In this document: one piece after another, positions 14,231-19,506 of the stretch
How positions within the stretch are numbered: position 1 is the stretch's first letter
How the letters are laid out: every line of letters begins with the position of its first letter
From: a virus
Virus record (IMG/VR): IMGVR_UViG_3300034375_005763
Location: 1-20,531 of that record
Length of the DNA: 20,531 bases
Strand: one strand, 5' to 3'
Program-made: the position numbers and the translations under genes
The notes under the pieces: generated by a model
Told to the model about the DNA's origin: nothing
The model's input: only the letters and a program-made list of their open reading frames with translations
Database searches by the model: none

Positions 14231-14749
14231 TTAATTTAATGAATCTGTTTTTTTTCTTTTTGGTGTTTCTTTTACTTTTTCTTTCAACTCTTCAAATTCT
14301 ACACCTTCTAGTATTGGACTATAATCATCAATTATTTGTTTCATTCTTAATTCTAGTTCTTCTGTTGACAGGTCTTCTAGTTTCCCAGTTCGAATTATCT
14401 TTTGCTCAATATAAAGCCCTGCAGCTTTCCCTCTTGCTACCTCTGCATTAACTGCAGCTGACCATGCTTTTTTATCTCTAGCTTCATTTCTTAATTTAGC
14501 TAATTCTGCAATATGATTTCCAAAAGTAACTTCAAATTGTTTTTGCCATTCAGTCCTAAGTTCACCAATATATTGAACAACTAATGGATAATGTTTAGGA
14601 TTTTGTAATACACTAGCTGAGTGTCTTGCTGATTCTTTTGAATAACCTGCTTCTATTGCACATTGAGTAGCAGTTTTTCTACCCTCTTCAGATATTAATA
14701 AATTAGCAAATCTAATCTGTTGTTCTGTCAGTTTTTTAGGTAATCCCAT
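14231..14749 (-). CDS. terS: Phage terminase small subunit
   Basis: A 172-residue minus-strand protein with the Terminase_2 pattern: KLTEQQIRFANLLISEEGRKTATQCAIEAGYSKESARHSASVLQNP (5-51), a helix-turn-helix that recognises the packaging site, followed by long helices for oligomer assembly (EWQKQFEVTFGNHIAELAKLRNEARDKKAW...) and a Lys-rich tail. It should select viral DNA and deliver it to the large subunit. The start overlaps the stop of the upstream partner gene (TAATG). No large-subunit gene follows: the next gene downstream is on the other strand, so terS is split from terL in this genome. Confidence 0.85.
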   Translation of the reverse strand: MGLPKKLTEQQIRFANLLISEEGRKTATQCAIEAGYSKESARHSASVLQNPKHYPLVVQYIGELRTEWQKQFEVTFGNHIAELAKLRNEARDKKAWSAAVNAEVARGKAAGLYIEQKIIRTGKLEDLSTEELELRMKQIIDDYSPILEGVEFEELKEKVKETPKRKKTDSLN

Positions 14750-14985
14750 TATTCCTCATACATTTTTTTTTCTGATTCATAACCTTCCATAGCCATTTCA
14801 TGAAAAGTTTTTTCTTTTTTTCTATTATACTTAGTTTTATCTTCTATTACTTTTGATTTAAATTTTGGTGTTCTAACTTCTTTTGCTACAGGATTTTTAA
14901 ATATTCTATCAAAGTTTTTTCTGTAATTATCACTTGAAGGTCTTGAAATACCATCAAATGTTCTACCTTTTTCACGTTGTGTCAT
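14749..14985 (-). CDS. Small basic protein (78 aa) upstream of the terminase gene
   Basis: Minus-strand gene; ATG at 14985 is preferred over the upstream one at 15012 because GAGGAAC sits 7 bases before it. The product MTQREKGRTFDGISRPSSDNYRKNFDRIFK... is basic and apparently unstructured in its first half, with an acidic-to-mixed tail (FHEMAMEGYESEKKMYEE). It is translationally coupled to terS by a one-base overlap, suggesting a packaging or head-assembly accessory role by context. Family not recognised. Confidence 0.75.
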   Translation of the reverse strand: MTQREKGRTFDGISRPSSDNYRKNFDRIFKNPVAKEVRTPKFKSKVIEDKTKYNRKKEKTFHEMAMEGYESEKKMYEE

Positions 14986-15034
14986 AGTTGTTCCTCTATT
15001 GACTTTTAGCACAACAATAATAATATATCAACTG

Positions 15035-15082
15035 TTGTTAGGGTAAAATATTATAACAATAGTATTCTGGTTAACCTAACAA
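15035..15082. repeat. Inverted repeat in divergent spacer
   Basis: TTGTTAGG (15035-15042) pairs with CCTAACAA (15075-15082) across 32 bases of AT-rich DNA. It lies between the minus-strand terminase operon and the plus-strand gene at 15175, where both need promoters, so it may be a looped operator pair. It may also fold as the stem of a leader RNA. Confidence 0.45.
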
Positions 15083-15100
15083 TGTTTTGTTTTTACCGTT

Positions 15101-15160
15101 ATATGGGGTTCGGCTTACGACCTTGAGATTTACTCCCTCAACTGATACTGGGGCCCCATA
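15101..15160 (+). ncRNA. Candidate structured RNA leader before 15175
   Basis: ATATGGGG (15101-15108) pairs perfectly with CCCCATAT (starting at 15154), with a 5-bp hairpin TTGAG...CTCAA (9-base loop) inside. The closing helix resembles that of the 5654-5714 element (ATGGGGT/ACCCCAT), and both contain GGTTCGG(C/T)T. At about 60 bases it is too short for a tRNA and lacks D- and T-arms. It ends about 14 bases before the ATG of the next gene. The GGGGCCCC at the 3' side could also pair with itself. A cis-regulatory leader is inferred. Confidence 0.4.
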
Positions 15161-15174
15161 TTAAAAAAGAAATT

Positions 15175-15399
15175 ATGCAAGGAAAATTACTTAGACAAGT
15201 CCTAGATAAAATGTTGAAACAGGAAACAGCACAGGGTGCTCGTGTTCAAGTTTGTTTACCCGATGGTAAATATTATGATATTAATTCTTTACAACTTCTT
15301 GAAAATAAACTATTGGGATCTAGAGAGTCACATCGATTAGTCTTCACAGTTCAAGCTGAAACATGGAATATGGGTAAGGTTTTGAAAAAAATTGGTTAA
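15175..15399 (+). CDS. Unknown small protein (74 aa)
   Basis: A 74-residue protein with a basic N-terminal helix (MQGKLLRQVLDKMLKQE) and a likely small beta domain (ARVQVCLPDGKYYDINSLQLLENKLLGSRESHRLVFTVQ, about 22-60). No catalytic residues stand out. Its ribosome site is weak (AAAAAAGAAA). It follows the structured 15101-15160 leader closely and precedes the VRR-NUC gene by about 20 bases, so the two probably share a message. Confidence 0.72.
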   Translation: MQGKLLRQVLDKMLKQETAQGARVQVCLPDGKYYDINSLQLLENKLLGSRESHRLVFTVQAETWNMGKVLKKIG

Positions 15400-15420
15400 G
15401 CATGTTTGTGTGAAAAACCA

Positions 15421-15783
15421 ATGAAACCTGAGACTAAATTTTATGCACAAGTTAAAAGAAATCTTACTGAAATATCCTGGATTAGGATTGAAAACCTTAG
15501 TGTTCCTGGTACTCCCGACTTATTGGGCTATAATAATAGCGGCCACTTTTTCACTGTTGAATTAAAGTATACAAAAACAAATAAAATTAAATTTTCCCCA
15601 CACCAAATAGCCTTCCATGTGAAGCATCCTGAGAATACATTTATCATGGTTTTGGATGCCTCTTGCATGCTTCCAAAACTTTATGAGGGCAAAAGAATCC
15701 GGAATCTTGTAGCCGGAGGCCTGACTCAGGCCCCCTGTGCCACCGGTTACGACGCTTGTCGCTTGACGCTTGACGCTTTGTAA
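15421..15783 (+). CDS. VRR-NUC domain nuclease (PD-(D/E)XK type)
   Basis: The core is a minimal VRR-NUC fold: E4 in the first helix (MKPETKFYAQ), VPGTPDLLGY with the catalytic P-D (D33), FTVELKY with E47-L-K49, and SPHQIAFH with Q62. Small phage VRR-NUC proteins are thought to act as Holliday-junction or flap nucleases. ATG 15421 is used; a TTG at 15406 would add five residues, and neither has a good ribosome site. The C-terminal tail (about ATGYDACRLTLDAL) is encoded by the heptamer repeat at 15752-15778, so the repeat has extended or replaced the original end. Confidence 0.84.
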   Translation: MKPETKFYAQVKRNLTEISWIRIENLSVPGTPDLLGYNNSGHFFTVELKYTKTNKIKFSPHQIAFHVKHPENTFIMVLDASCMLPKLYEGKRIRNLVAGGLTQAPCATGYDACRLTLDAL

Positions 15784-15850
15784 TCCGAACTTTTGTAAAC
15801 AGGCAAATTGTCCTGCGTCAAAATGTCGCAGCTTGTCGCTTGACGCTTGT
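15752..15850. repeat. Heptamer cluster plus palindromic site, copy 1 of the ~80-bp repeat
   Basis: GCTTG-NN heptamers (GCTTGTC, GCTTGAC, GCTTGAC) at 15753-15778 lead, after a spacer ending AAATTGTCC, to a palindrome TGCGTCA-AAA-TGTCGCA (15814-15830; one mismatch), then more heptamers (GCTTGTC, GCTTGAC) to about 15850. The order heptamers, spacer with AATTG, palindrome recurs at 16717-16793 and 17417-17493. The first part codes the tail of the VRR-NUC protein. Confidence 0.75.
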
Positions 15851-15882
15851 AGCCGTTTGCTACGCACCAGGCTTCATGGATC

Positions 15883-16050
15883 TTAATCGCTGTCTTGCTC
15901 AGGCGCTTGTCGCTTGACGCTTGTTGCTTGCTGCTTGTCGCTTGTTGCTTCATCCTTCATCGCTTTCTCTCCTAATTTTTGTTGTCTTTGAAATTCTTTG
16001 CGCTTTTTGCGCAGCTCATCATAAAATTTTGGGTGTTTGAATACGAACAT
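15883..16050 (-). CDS. Small basic protein (55 aa) after the GP88-family gene
   Basis: ATG at 16050 follows the GP88-family stop by one base (TAATATG), so coupled translation is likely. The first 34 residues (MFVFKHPKFYDELRKKRKEFQRQQKLGEKAMKDE) look like a genuine helical basic protein; the rest (ATSDKQQATSVKRQAPEQDSD) is the translation of the heptamer repeats at 15903-15950 and is low-complexity. Repeat-coded tails on both this gene and the VRR-NUC gene on the opposite strand suggest that repeat growth between converging genes altered both ends. Function unknown. Confidence 0.5.
   Translation of the reverse strand: MFVFKHPKFYDELRKKRKEFQRQQKLGEKAMKDEATSDKQQATSVKRQAPEQDSD
15903..15951. repeat. 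Heptamer tandem repeat cluster
   Basis: About six consecutive 7-base units of the form GCTTG-NN (GCTTGTC, GCTTGAC, GCTTGTT, GCTTGCT, GCTTGTC, GCTTGTT) end in GCTTCATCC. No full TGCGACA palindrome is attached to this cluster. The units overlap the 3' end of a minus-strand frame. Confidence 0.75.
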
Positions 16051-16051
16051 A

Positions 16052-16651
16052 TTAGTGCTGTCCGTATTCAATGTTTTTAACTTCAGGATCCCAGCACGCT
16101 CTACAATCACCGCAGGCGTTGTCTTGGTCAGGTGCAGGACATGTTCGACTCTTCGTTGAAACTGTCGACGTATTGGGCCAGCTCATGACTGGCCCCTGGT
16201 CAACCATTGGAGAAGAAAAACGTATTACAAGATTGTCAGGCTTGTTGTCTAGATGGTCCTTGATCCAGGCTTCTCTAGTTGGCATCCAGTGTCGCTTGCT
16301 TGGCGTTGCCTTACAGACTTCATATATCTTGTTCAGGTGGTCCAGGTCTTGGACGTCCCCGCTGTCGTGCCATCTAAAGACATCGGGCTTTTTTGAATTA
16401 ATTAAAGTTGTCATTGCTTCAACCCAGTATGGATTCTTTAAAGCGTCCAGCCTTTTATATTGGGCCTTCTGTACAGTGCTAAATCTATACATACCTTTTA
16501 AAGCATAGCAATTGAAACAAACTGAGTCTTTAATTAGTCTTAACTTTGCGCCGGTCTTGCACTCTTTGGCAGGTATACCAATTGACCAGCCCGGCATTTT
16601 TGAGGGCTTACTTAGTCCACCGACTAGGGCCCAGGCTTCTTTAGTATTCAT
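16052..16651 (-). CDS. GP88-family phage protein (199 aa), probable Fe-S or zinc protein
   Basis: The sequence matches my memory of the phage GP88 (mycobacteriophage gene 88-like) family: NTKEAWALVGGLSKPSKMPGW at the start, SVCFNCYALKGMYRF (43-57), FRWHDSGDVQ (92-101), HWMPTREAW and a C-terminal CPAPDQDNACGDCRACW. Eight cysteines (31, 45, 48, 113, 171, 180, 183, 186) could bind a [4Fe-4S] cluster or zinc. Biochemical function is unknown. Strong AAGGAG 8 bases before the ATG, with the same leader style as the right-hand gene array (CCAAGGAGTAAAAA). A plus-strand frame over the same region (16071-16508) is a shadow. Confidence 0.82.
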   Translation of the reverse strand: MNTKEAWALVGGLSKPSKMPGWSIGIPAKECKTGAKLRLIKDSVCFNCYALKGMYRFSTVQKAQYKRLDALKNPYWVEAMTTLINSKKPDVFRWHDSGDVQDLDHLNKIYEVCKATPSKRHWMPTREAWIKDHLDNKPDNLVIRFSSPMVDQGPVMSWPNTSTVSTKSRTCPAPDQDNACGDCRACWDPEVKNIEYGQH

Positions 16652-16675
16652 TTTTTTTACTCCTTGGTTTTTTTT

Positions 16676-16723
16676 ATTATATTAAACTAATTATTTTTTT
16701 ATTCACCTTACATAATTGTCACA
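16676..16723 (-). promoter_or_regulatory. Degenerate box/-10 promoter of the GP88-family gene
   Basis: Read on the minus strand: TGTGACA (16723-16717; one change from TGCGACA), then TAATAT (16684-16679) 39 bases later, overlapping a TATAAT (16681-16676). The spacing equals that of the right-hand promoter modules (39-40), and the leader has the same CCAAGGAGTAAAA form. No TG of an extended -10 and no dyad. The match is weaker than for the other copies. Confidence 0.45.
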
Positions 16724-16812
16724 GCTTGTCGCTTGATGCTTGATGCTTGACGCTTGAGTCAAGAAACAAATTGACGCGCGACAATTTGTCGCAGCTTGTC
16801 GCTTGATGCTTA
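16717..16812. repeat. Heptamer cluster plus palindromic site, copy 2 of the ~80-bp repeat
   Basis: TTGTCACA followed by GCTTGTC, GCTTGAT, GCTTGAT, GCTTGAC and GCTTGAG heptamers (16724-16758), a spacer GTCAAGAAACAAATTGAC (itself an inverted repeat), then CGCGACA-ATT-TGTCGCA (16777-16793) and two more heptamers to 16811. It aligns unit by unit with 17417-17493 and with 15752-15830. It sits directly upstream of the GP88-family promoter. Confidence 0.78.
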
Positions 16813-16849
16813 ATTATGGACCAGCTGGCGCTCATTGCGTCTTCCAGCC

Positions 16850-16947
16850 GATCCCAGGTCACTGCAAGCAAGATGCATCTTCTATTTATAACCACCATTT
16901 AAGGTGATGTCTCGCAAGTGAGAACAATCTCACAGTGACCAGGGATC
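16850..16947 (+). ncRNA. Large branched hairpin A in non-coding stretch
   Basis: A 15-position closing stem, GATCCCAGGTCACTG (16850-16864) with CAGTGACCAGGGATC (16933-16947), perfectly paired but for one A-A mismatch. The enclosed 68 bases hold AGATGCATCT, CACC-ATTTAA-GGTG, and two alternative helices: TCTC/GAGA around GCAAGT, or GTGAGA-ACAA-TCTCAC. A multibranch RNA with a possible switch is suggested. The strand is undetermined. The upstream GCTGG...CCAGC (16824-16848) may add a further hairpin. No coding frame is convincing here. Confidence 0.55.
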
Positions 16948-17024
16948 AGTTCAGGGCAAGTGCGGGTAGCGTTAGCATCCTCGTGTTATCCTGCTTTTGA
17001 TATCTAATTTTTCAATCAACTTAC

Positions 17025-17104
17025 CTGATCCCAGGTCCATCGATATTAGCCGAAACACGTCTAGAACTTCGGGAGCTGTTACCGCTCAATGGACCAGGGA
17101 TCAG
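17025..17104 (+). ncRNA. Large hairpin B, related to hairpin A
   Basis: CTGATCCCAGGTCCAT (17025-17040) pairs with ATGGACCAGGGATCAG (17089-17104), a 16-position stem with the same central A-A mismatch between GATCCC and GGTC as in hairpin A. The distal parts differ between A and B (CACTG versus CAT) yet pair in each, so the stem, not only the sequence, is kept. Both are followed by a CAGGG-containing segment. Its 48-base loop is unlike that of A. Confidence 0.55.
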
Positions 17105-17105
17105 T

Positions 17106-17147
17106 ACTCAGGGAAGACGGCCTGCAGTAGGCGGTGTGACCCTGAGT
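17106..17147 (+). ncRNA. Third hairpin following hairpin B
   Basis: ACTCAGGG (17106-17113) pairs with CCCTGAGT (17140-17147), and inside it GCCT-GCAGT-AGGC (17120-17132) forms a second helix. It lies one base after hairpin B, so the two could stack. No T tract follows directly, so it is not a standard terminator. The following 17148-17200 includes CTAG-rich inverted pieces (TTGCTAG / CTAGCAA). Confidence 0.45.
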
Positions 17148-17200
17148 CTGTCCTTGCTAGTTTGAGTTTTTAATTTCGGATACTAGCAAACGGAAATTCT

Positions 17201-17371
17201 TTAATTATATTTAAACATTTTTTCTAATTCCTCCATGTCTTTATTACTTGGTTTGTTATACCAAAATCTAGGAAATAAACCGTGGTAGTTTTTAGTATCT
17301 TCTACTTCATCTATTAAAGATGGCTCCTCCCAAATTTCTTTTTGTGTGTCAAATTTATTTAAATTAAACAT
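17201..17371 (-). CDS. Small acidic/aromatic protein (56 aa), probably leaderless mRNA
   Basis: A 56-codon minus-strand frame starting MFNLNKFDTQKEIWEE and ending KDMEELEKMFKYN. It has no Shine-Dalgarno, but a TGCGACA box and an extended -10 (TG-C-CATAAT) lie upstream at exactly the spacing of the right-hand promoter modules, and the predicted +1 (12 bases after the start of the -10) is the A of this ATG. That promoter is the main evidence that the frame is real. The product has no membrane span and several Trp/Tyr/Phe. Function unknown. Confidence 0.6.
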   Translation of the reverse strand: MFNLNKFDTQKEIWEEPSLIDEVEDTKNYHGLFPRFWYNKPSNKDMEELEKMFKYN

Positions 17372-17377
17372 ATTCGA

Positions 17378-17423
17378 ATTATGGCATGAATAAATTTTTT
17401 AATACATTCACATTATTGTCGCA
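17378..17423 (-). promoter_or_regulatory. Promoter module on the minus strand for the 56-aa gene
   Basis: TGCGACA (17423-17417) and, 40 bases on, CATAAT (17383-17378) preceded by TG-C (17386-17384), an extended -10. A short dyad TGAAT...ATTCA occupies the spacer where the plus-strand modules have CAATGGC...GCCATTG. The predicted start coincides with the ATG at 17371. The box is also the left end of ~80-bp repeat copy 3. Confidence 0.65.
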
Positions 17424-17515
17424 CCTTGGAGCTTGAGGCTTGAGGCTTGAAACTCTGTCAACATGACAGATTGCCCTGCGACATTTTGTCGCAGCCACTT
17501 TAGAATTATTCTAAA
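17417..17515. repeat. Heptamer cluster with palindromes, copy 3 of the ~80-bp repeat
   Basis: TTGTCGCA, then diverged heptamers (CTTGGA, GCTTGAG, GCTTGAG, GCTTGAA), a dyad TCTGTCA-ACA-TGACAGA (17454-17470), a full palindrome TGCGACA-TTT-TGTCGCA (17477-17493), and a separate 17-bp dyad TTTAGAAT-T-ATTCTAAA (17499-17515). Four inverted-repeat sites within 100 bases make this a dense protein-binding region between divergent promoters. Confidence 0.75.
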
Positions 17516-17520
17516 CTAGG

Positions 17521-17565
17521 TGCGTCAATCTGCCGATAGATAATTTTTTCTAGTCGTGCTATTAT
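17521..17565 (+). promoter_or_regulatory. Promoter module 0 (before 17592)
   Basis: TGCGTCA (17521-17527; one change from TGCGACA), then an extended -10 TG-C-TATTAT (hexamer 17560-17565) 39 bases downstream. The CAATGGC dyad is absent. Leader ...CTTAACCAAAAAGGAGTAAAT, like the leaders of the next units. Predicted start about 17572. Confidence 0.65.
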
Positions 17566-17591
17566 TTCAACTTAACCAAAAAGGAGTAAAT

Positions 17592-18554
17592 ATGACTAAA
17601 GAAAAACGACAAACACTAAATACTGAAAAACGTAAAGTTATTGGTGGTGTGTTTCAAGATCATTTTGAGAGTAAATCAAAATACAAAGCACAACATACTG
17701 ACGCAATAAAAACTTACAATGATATGCGTTCAGTTGCTAAAACAAAGATTGAACAACTTGTAAGATTTCATCAACCACAAGAAGATGTAGATACAGTTAG
17801 AACCATGATGAATAAATATGGAGAAAACAATGGTGGTCAATTACACCATGATAATTGTTTTTATGTTCAAAACTCAACACCTCGTATGGATACCGATTAC
17901 AATGGCAATCCAAAAGAAGTTTTAGATGATGTTCATATTGAGTTCAAAGCTAGTAAAGATTTTCTAACTTCTTATTATAGAGATGAGATAAGATCAAATG
18001 GTCTTGACCCAGATTATTCAGTTAGACTTGATAACAACTATGATAAAAGAAGTCCTAGTTATTATAATGCTGAAAGTGATATTAATAAATATCTAGGTTG
18101 GACAAATGACAATAACTCAAGCACAAATCAAACTATTAAGCATAAAAATAGTTGGGAAAATGATTTCAGAATTTGGGTCATTGGGAGTTCTTATTGTCAT
18201 AATAGAATGTTTCAAACTGATACTCAAGAGTATGAATGGTTTAGATCATTTGACATTGCAAAAGAAAATGTTGTTTTAGCACATAAAAAACTGTTTGATC
18301 ATATCAATGATAAAATGGATAAATTAAAACTTGGTTTAAAATCTTACCGATACTTTGATCAAGCTAAATCGTTAGCCGATAAACTTGGAGTTCCTTTAAA
18401 TGAAAGTGTACTTGACGCACATAGTTCAATGGCACTTTCAATTTATAGTCCAGAAAATTTAGCTGATCTTTTAACTGATGAAGTGGAGTTGACTAAAGAT
18501 GAAAAAATAGCAATAGCAAAAGCACAACTACAACAAGACGTTAGAGCGAACTAA
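17592..18554 (+). CDS. Unknown protein (320 aa), first gene of the accessory array
   Basis: The start at 17592 (MTKEKRQTLN) is chosen because AAGGAG lies 6 bases before it and the promoter predicts transcription from about 17572; an in-frame ATG at 17556 lies upstream of that start. The 320-residue product is hydrophilic, Asn/Asp/Tyr-rich (YDKRSPSYYNAESDINKYLGWTNDNNSS), without membrane spans or a known motif; YCHNRMFQTDTQEYEWFRSFDIAKENVVLAHKKLFDHIND looks helical. It is the largest gene in the array and ends just before promoter module 1. Function not recognised. Confidence 0.85.
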   Translation: MTKEKRQTLNTEKRKVIGGVFQDHFESKSKYKAQHTDAIKTYNDMRSVAKTKIEQLVRFHQPQEDVDTVRTMMNKYGENNGGQLHHDNCFYVQNSTPRMDTDYNGNPKEVLDDVHIEFKASKDFLTSYYRDEIRSNGLDPDYSVRLDNNYDKRSPSYYNAESDINKYLGWTNDNNSSTNQTIKHKNSWENDFRIWVIGSSYCHNRMFQTDTQEYEWFRSFDIAKENVVLAHKKLFDHINDKMDKLKLGLKSYRYFDQAKSLADKLGVPLNESVLDAHSSMALSIYSPENLADLLTDEVELTKDEKIAIAKAQLQQDVRAN

Positions 18555-18555
18555 C

Positions 18556-18601
18556 TGCGACAATCTACACAATGGCGATAACTTCGCCATTGTGTTATAC
18601 T
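18556..18601 (+). promoter_or_regulatory. Promoter module 1 (before 18630)
   Basis: TGCGACA box (18556-18562), a 12-bp hairpin/dyad ACACAATGGCGA (18567-18578) with TCGCCATTGTGT (18584-18595), and the -10 TATACT (18596-18601) 40 bases from the box, with TG before it (TGT-TATACT). No T tract, so it is not an ordinary terminator. Leader: AGGAAATTAAC...AAAGGAGTAAAA. Confidence 0.75.
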
Positions 18602-18629
18602 AAGGAAATTAACAAAAGGAGTAAAACTA

Positions 18630-18992
18630 ATGGCTGAAGAATATATATATTGTCATGGTACAAAATGCCATACCAATCACACTCAAGACAGAATAAGAGG
18701 TGTCAAGGGTTCAAAGGTTCTAAGAACCAAAAGAATAAAACAAGATGTTAATAGTAGTTGGTACAATCCTAATAATTTATATAATTATTTTTGTAGTATG
18801 AGTTGCTATAACGATTATGCAAACGCAAACATTCAGCAAATTATTGCGATTGCACCCAGACCCGAGCCACTTGAAACACCTATCGAGGTTCAAAAAATCA
18901 AGCACCCAGAATCTAATAATGGGTACTATACACAACGAGCATGGACTGAAACTAGAATTGTACCATGCGACAATATGGACAATGGCTCTTAA
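18630..18992 (+). CDS. Zinc-finger-like protein (120 aa)
   Basis: Cysteines at 8 and 13 with nearby histidines (YCHGTKCHTNHT) and a second pair at 55 and 59 (FCSMSCYNDY) resemble MYM/TRASH-type treble-clef zinc fingers, with a basic linker (RTKRIKQDV) between. The C-terminal half is Pro- and polar-rich. The last eight residues (CDNMDNGS) are encoded by the promoter module of the next gene: the TAA stop (18990-18992) is the loop of that hairpin. AAAGGAG precedes the start. The likely role is nucleic-acid or protein binding; no family was confirmed. Confidence 0.8.
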   Translation: MAEEYIYCHGTKCHTNHTQDRIRGVKGSKVLRTKRIKQDVNSSWYNPNNLYNYFCSMSCYNDYANANIQQIIAIAPRPEPLETPIEVQKIKHPESNNGYYTQRAWTETRIVPCDNMDNGS

Positions 18993-19011
18993 AGAGCCAT
19001 TGTGGTAAGAT
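18966..19011 (+). promoter_or_regulatory. Promoter module 2 (before 19038)
   Basis: TGCGACA (18966-18972), dyad CAATGGCTCT-TAA-AGAGCCATTG (18980-19002) and TG-G-TAAGAT -10 (19006-19011), box to -10 distance 40. It lies partly inside the coding end of the preceding gene. Confidence 0.75.
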
Positions 19012-19037
19012 TAGGAAATTAACCAAAGGAGTAAAAA

Positions 19038-19220
19038 ATGTACTTAATAATCGAAGAAACAACATATCAACACGTGTCAAGTTTTTATACAGTTAAAAAT
19101 CAAGACGAAAGTTTCAGCAAGGCACAAGATAAAAAAAGTGCGTTGGAATTGTTAAACGAAAAAGAAAACGTAAATTATTACGTAACAGCATTACCAGTTA
19201 AATTACAAAAGACTGGCTAG
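19038..19220 (+). CDS. Unknown small protein (60 aa)
   Basis: A 60-residue protein, MYLIIEETTYQHVSSFYTV..., probably a small alpha/beta fold: strand (YLIIEE), strand (SSFYTVK), helix (KKSALELLNEKEN), strand (NYYVTALPVKL). Strong AAAGGAGTAAAA ribosome site. It has its own promoter module upstream and another right after its stop, so it is an independent transcription unit, as expected for early accessory or anti-host genes. No family recognised. Confidence 0.78.
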   Translation: MYLIIEETTYQHVSSFYTVKNQDESFSKAQDKKSALELLNEKENVNYYVTALPVKLQKTG

Positions 19221-19266
19221 TGCGACACAATGCACAATGGCGCCTAACGGCGCCATGTGTTAAGAT
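19221..19266 (+). promoter_or_regulatory. Promoter module 3 (before 19293)
   Basis: TGCGACA (19221-19227) abuts the preceding stop; dyad ATGGCGCC-TAAC-GGCGCCAT (19237-19256), the most GC-rich of the set and missing one T in the right flank; -10 TAAGAT (19261-19266), distance 40, preceded by TG-T. Confidence 0.75.
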
Positions 19267-19292
19267 TAGGAAATTAACAAAAGGAGTAAAAA

Positions 19293-19505
19293 ATGCCAAT
19301 GCCAACATCAGTACTAAAAACTTTAATTAAATTAAGACACATGAGTGGAGAAGAAATCAGAGAATATTTCCAAAAAAGAGCAGACTTCCACAGCAAATAT
19401 CCAAATAATCCAAAATCTAAATTCACTGCAAAAGAGTGGGCTATAGATCAAGAGAAGTGGCACGGATTAAAAAACGAAAAAACCTATTCAAAACATTTTG
19501 AGTAG
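19293..19505 (+). CDS. Unknown small basic protein (70 aa)
   Basis: A 70-residue helical, basic protein (MPMPTSVLKTLIKLRHMSGEEIREYFQKRADFHSKYP...). The segment SGEEIREYFQKRADFH looks like a surface helix, and WAIDQEKWHGLKNEK a second. No cysteines or membrane span. Preceded by AAAGGAG and promoter module 3, and followed within 1-2 bases by the box of module 4. Function unknown. Confidence 0.78.
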   Translation: MPMPTSVLKTLIKLRHMSGEEIREYFQKRADFHSKYPNNPKSKFTAKEWAIDQEKWHGLKNEKTYSKHFE

Positions 19506-19506
19506 G

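Noticed and set aside
15101-15160. tRNA on the minus strand (TATGGGG/CCCCATA acceptor-like stem)
   Set aside because: About 60 bases, a 9-base loop on the 5-bp hairpin and no D- or T-arm.
15562-15867. 101-residue minus-strand ORF
   Set aside because: Antisense to the VRR-NUC nuclease core and again repeat-derived at its start.
15747-15953. 68-residue minus-strand ORF (KQQATSSKQQASSDKR...)
   Set aside because: Mostly a translation of heptamer repeats, overlaps two better frames and has no ribosome site; a short unique middle part (AIKIHEAWCVANGYKRQ) leaves a little doubt.
16071-16508. 145-residue plus-strand ORF
   Set aside because: Antisense shadow of the GP88-family gene, which has family motifs, a strong ribosome site and a plausible promoter on the minus strand.
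15752-17493. CRISPR array
   Set aside because: The repeats are tandem 7-base units and palindromes without regular unique spacers, and no cas genes are present; the RecB/Cas4-like nuclease lacks the Cas4 cysteine cluster.
18567-18595. Ordinary intrinsic terminators between the array genes
   Set aside because: None of the six hairpins is followed by a T tract; each is followed at once by an extended -10 at fixed spacing, which fits a promoter or operator role better.
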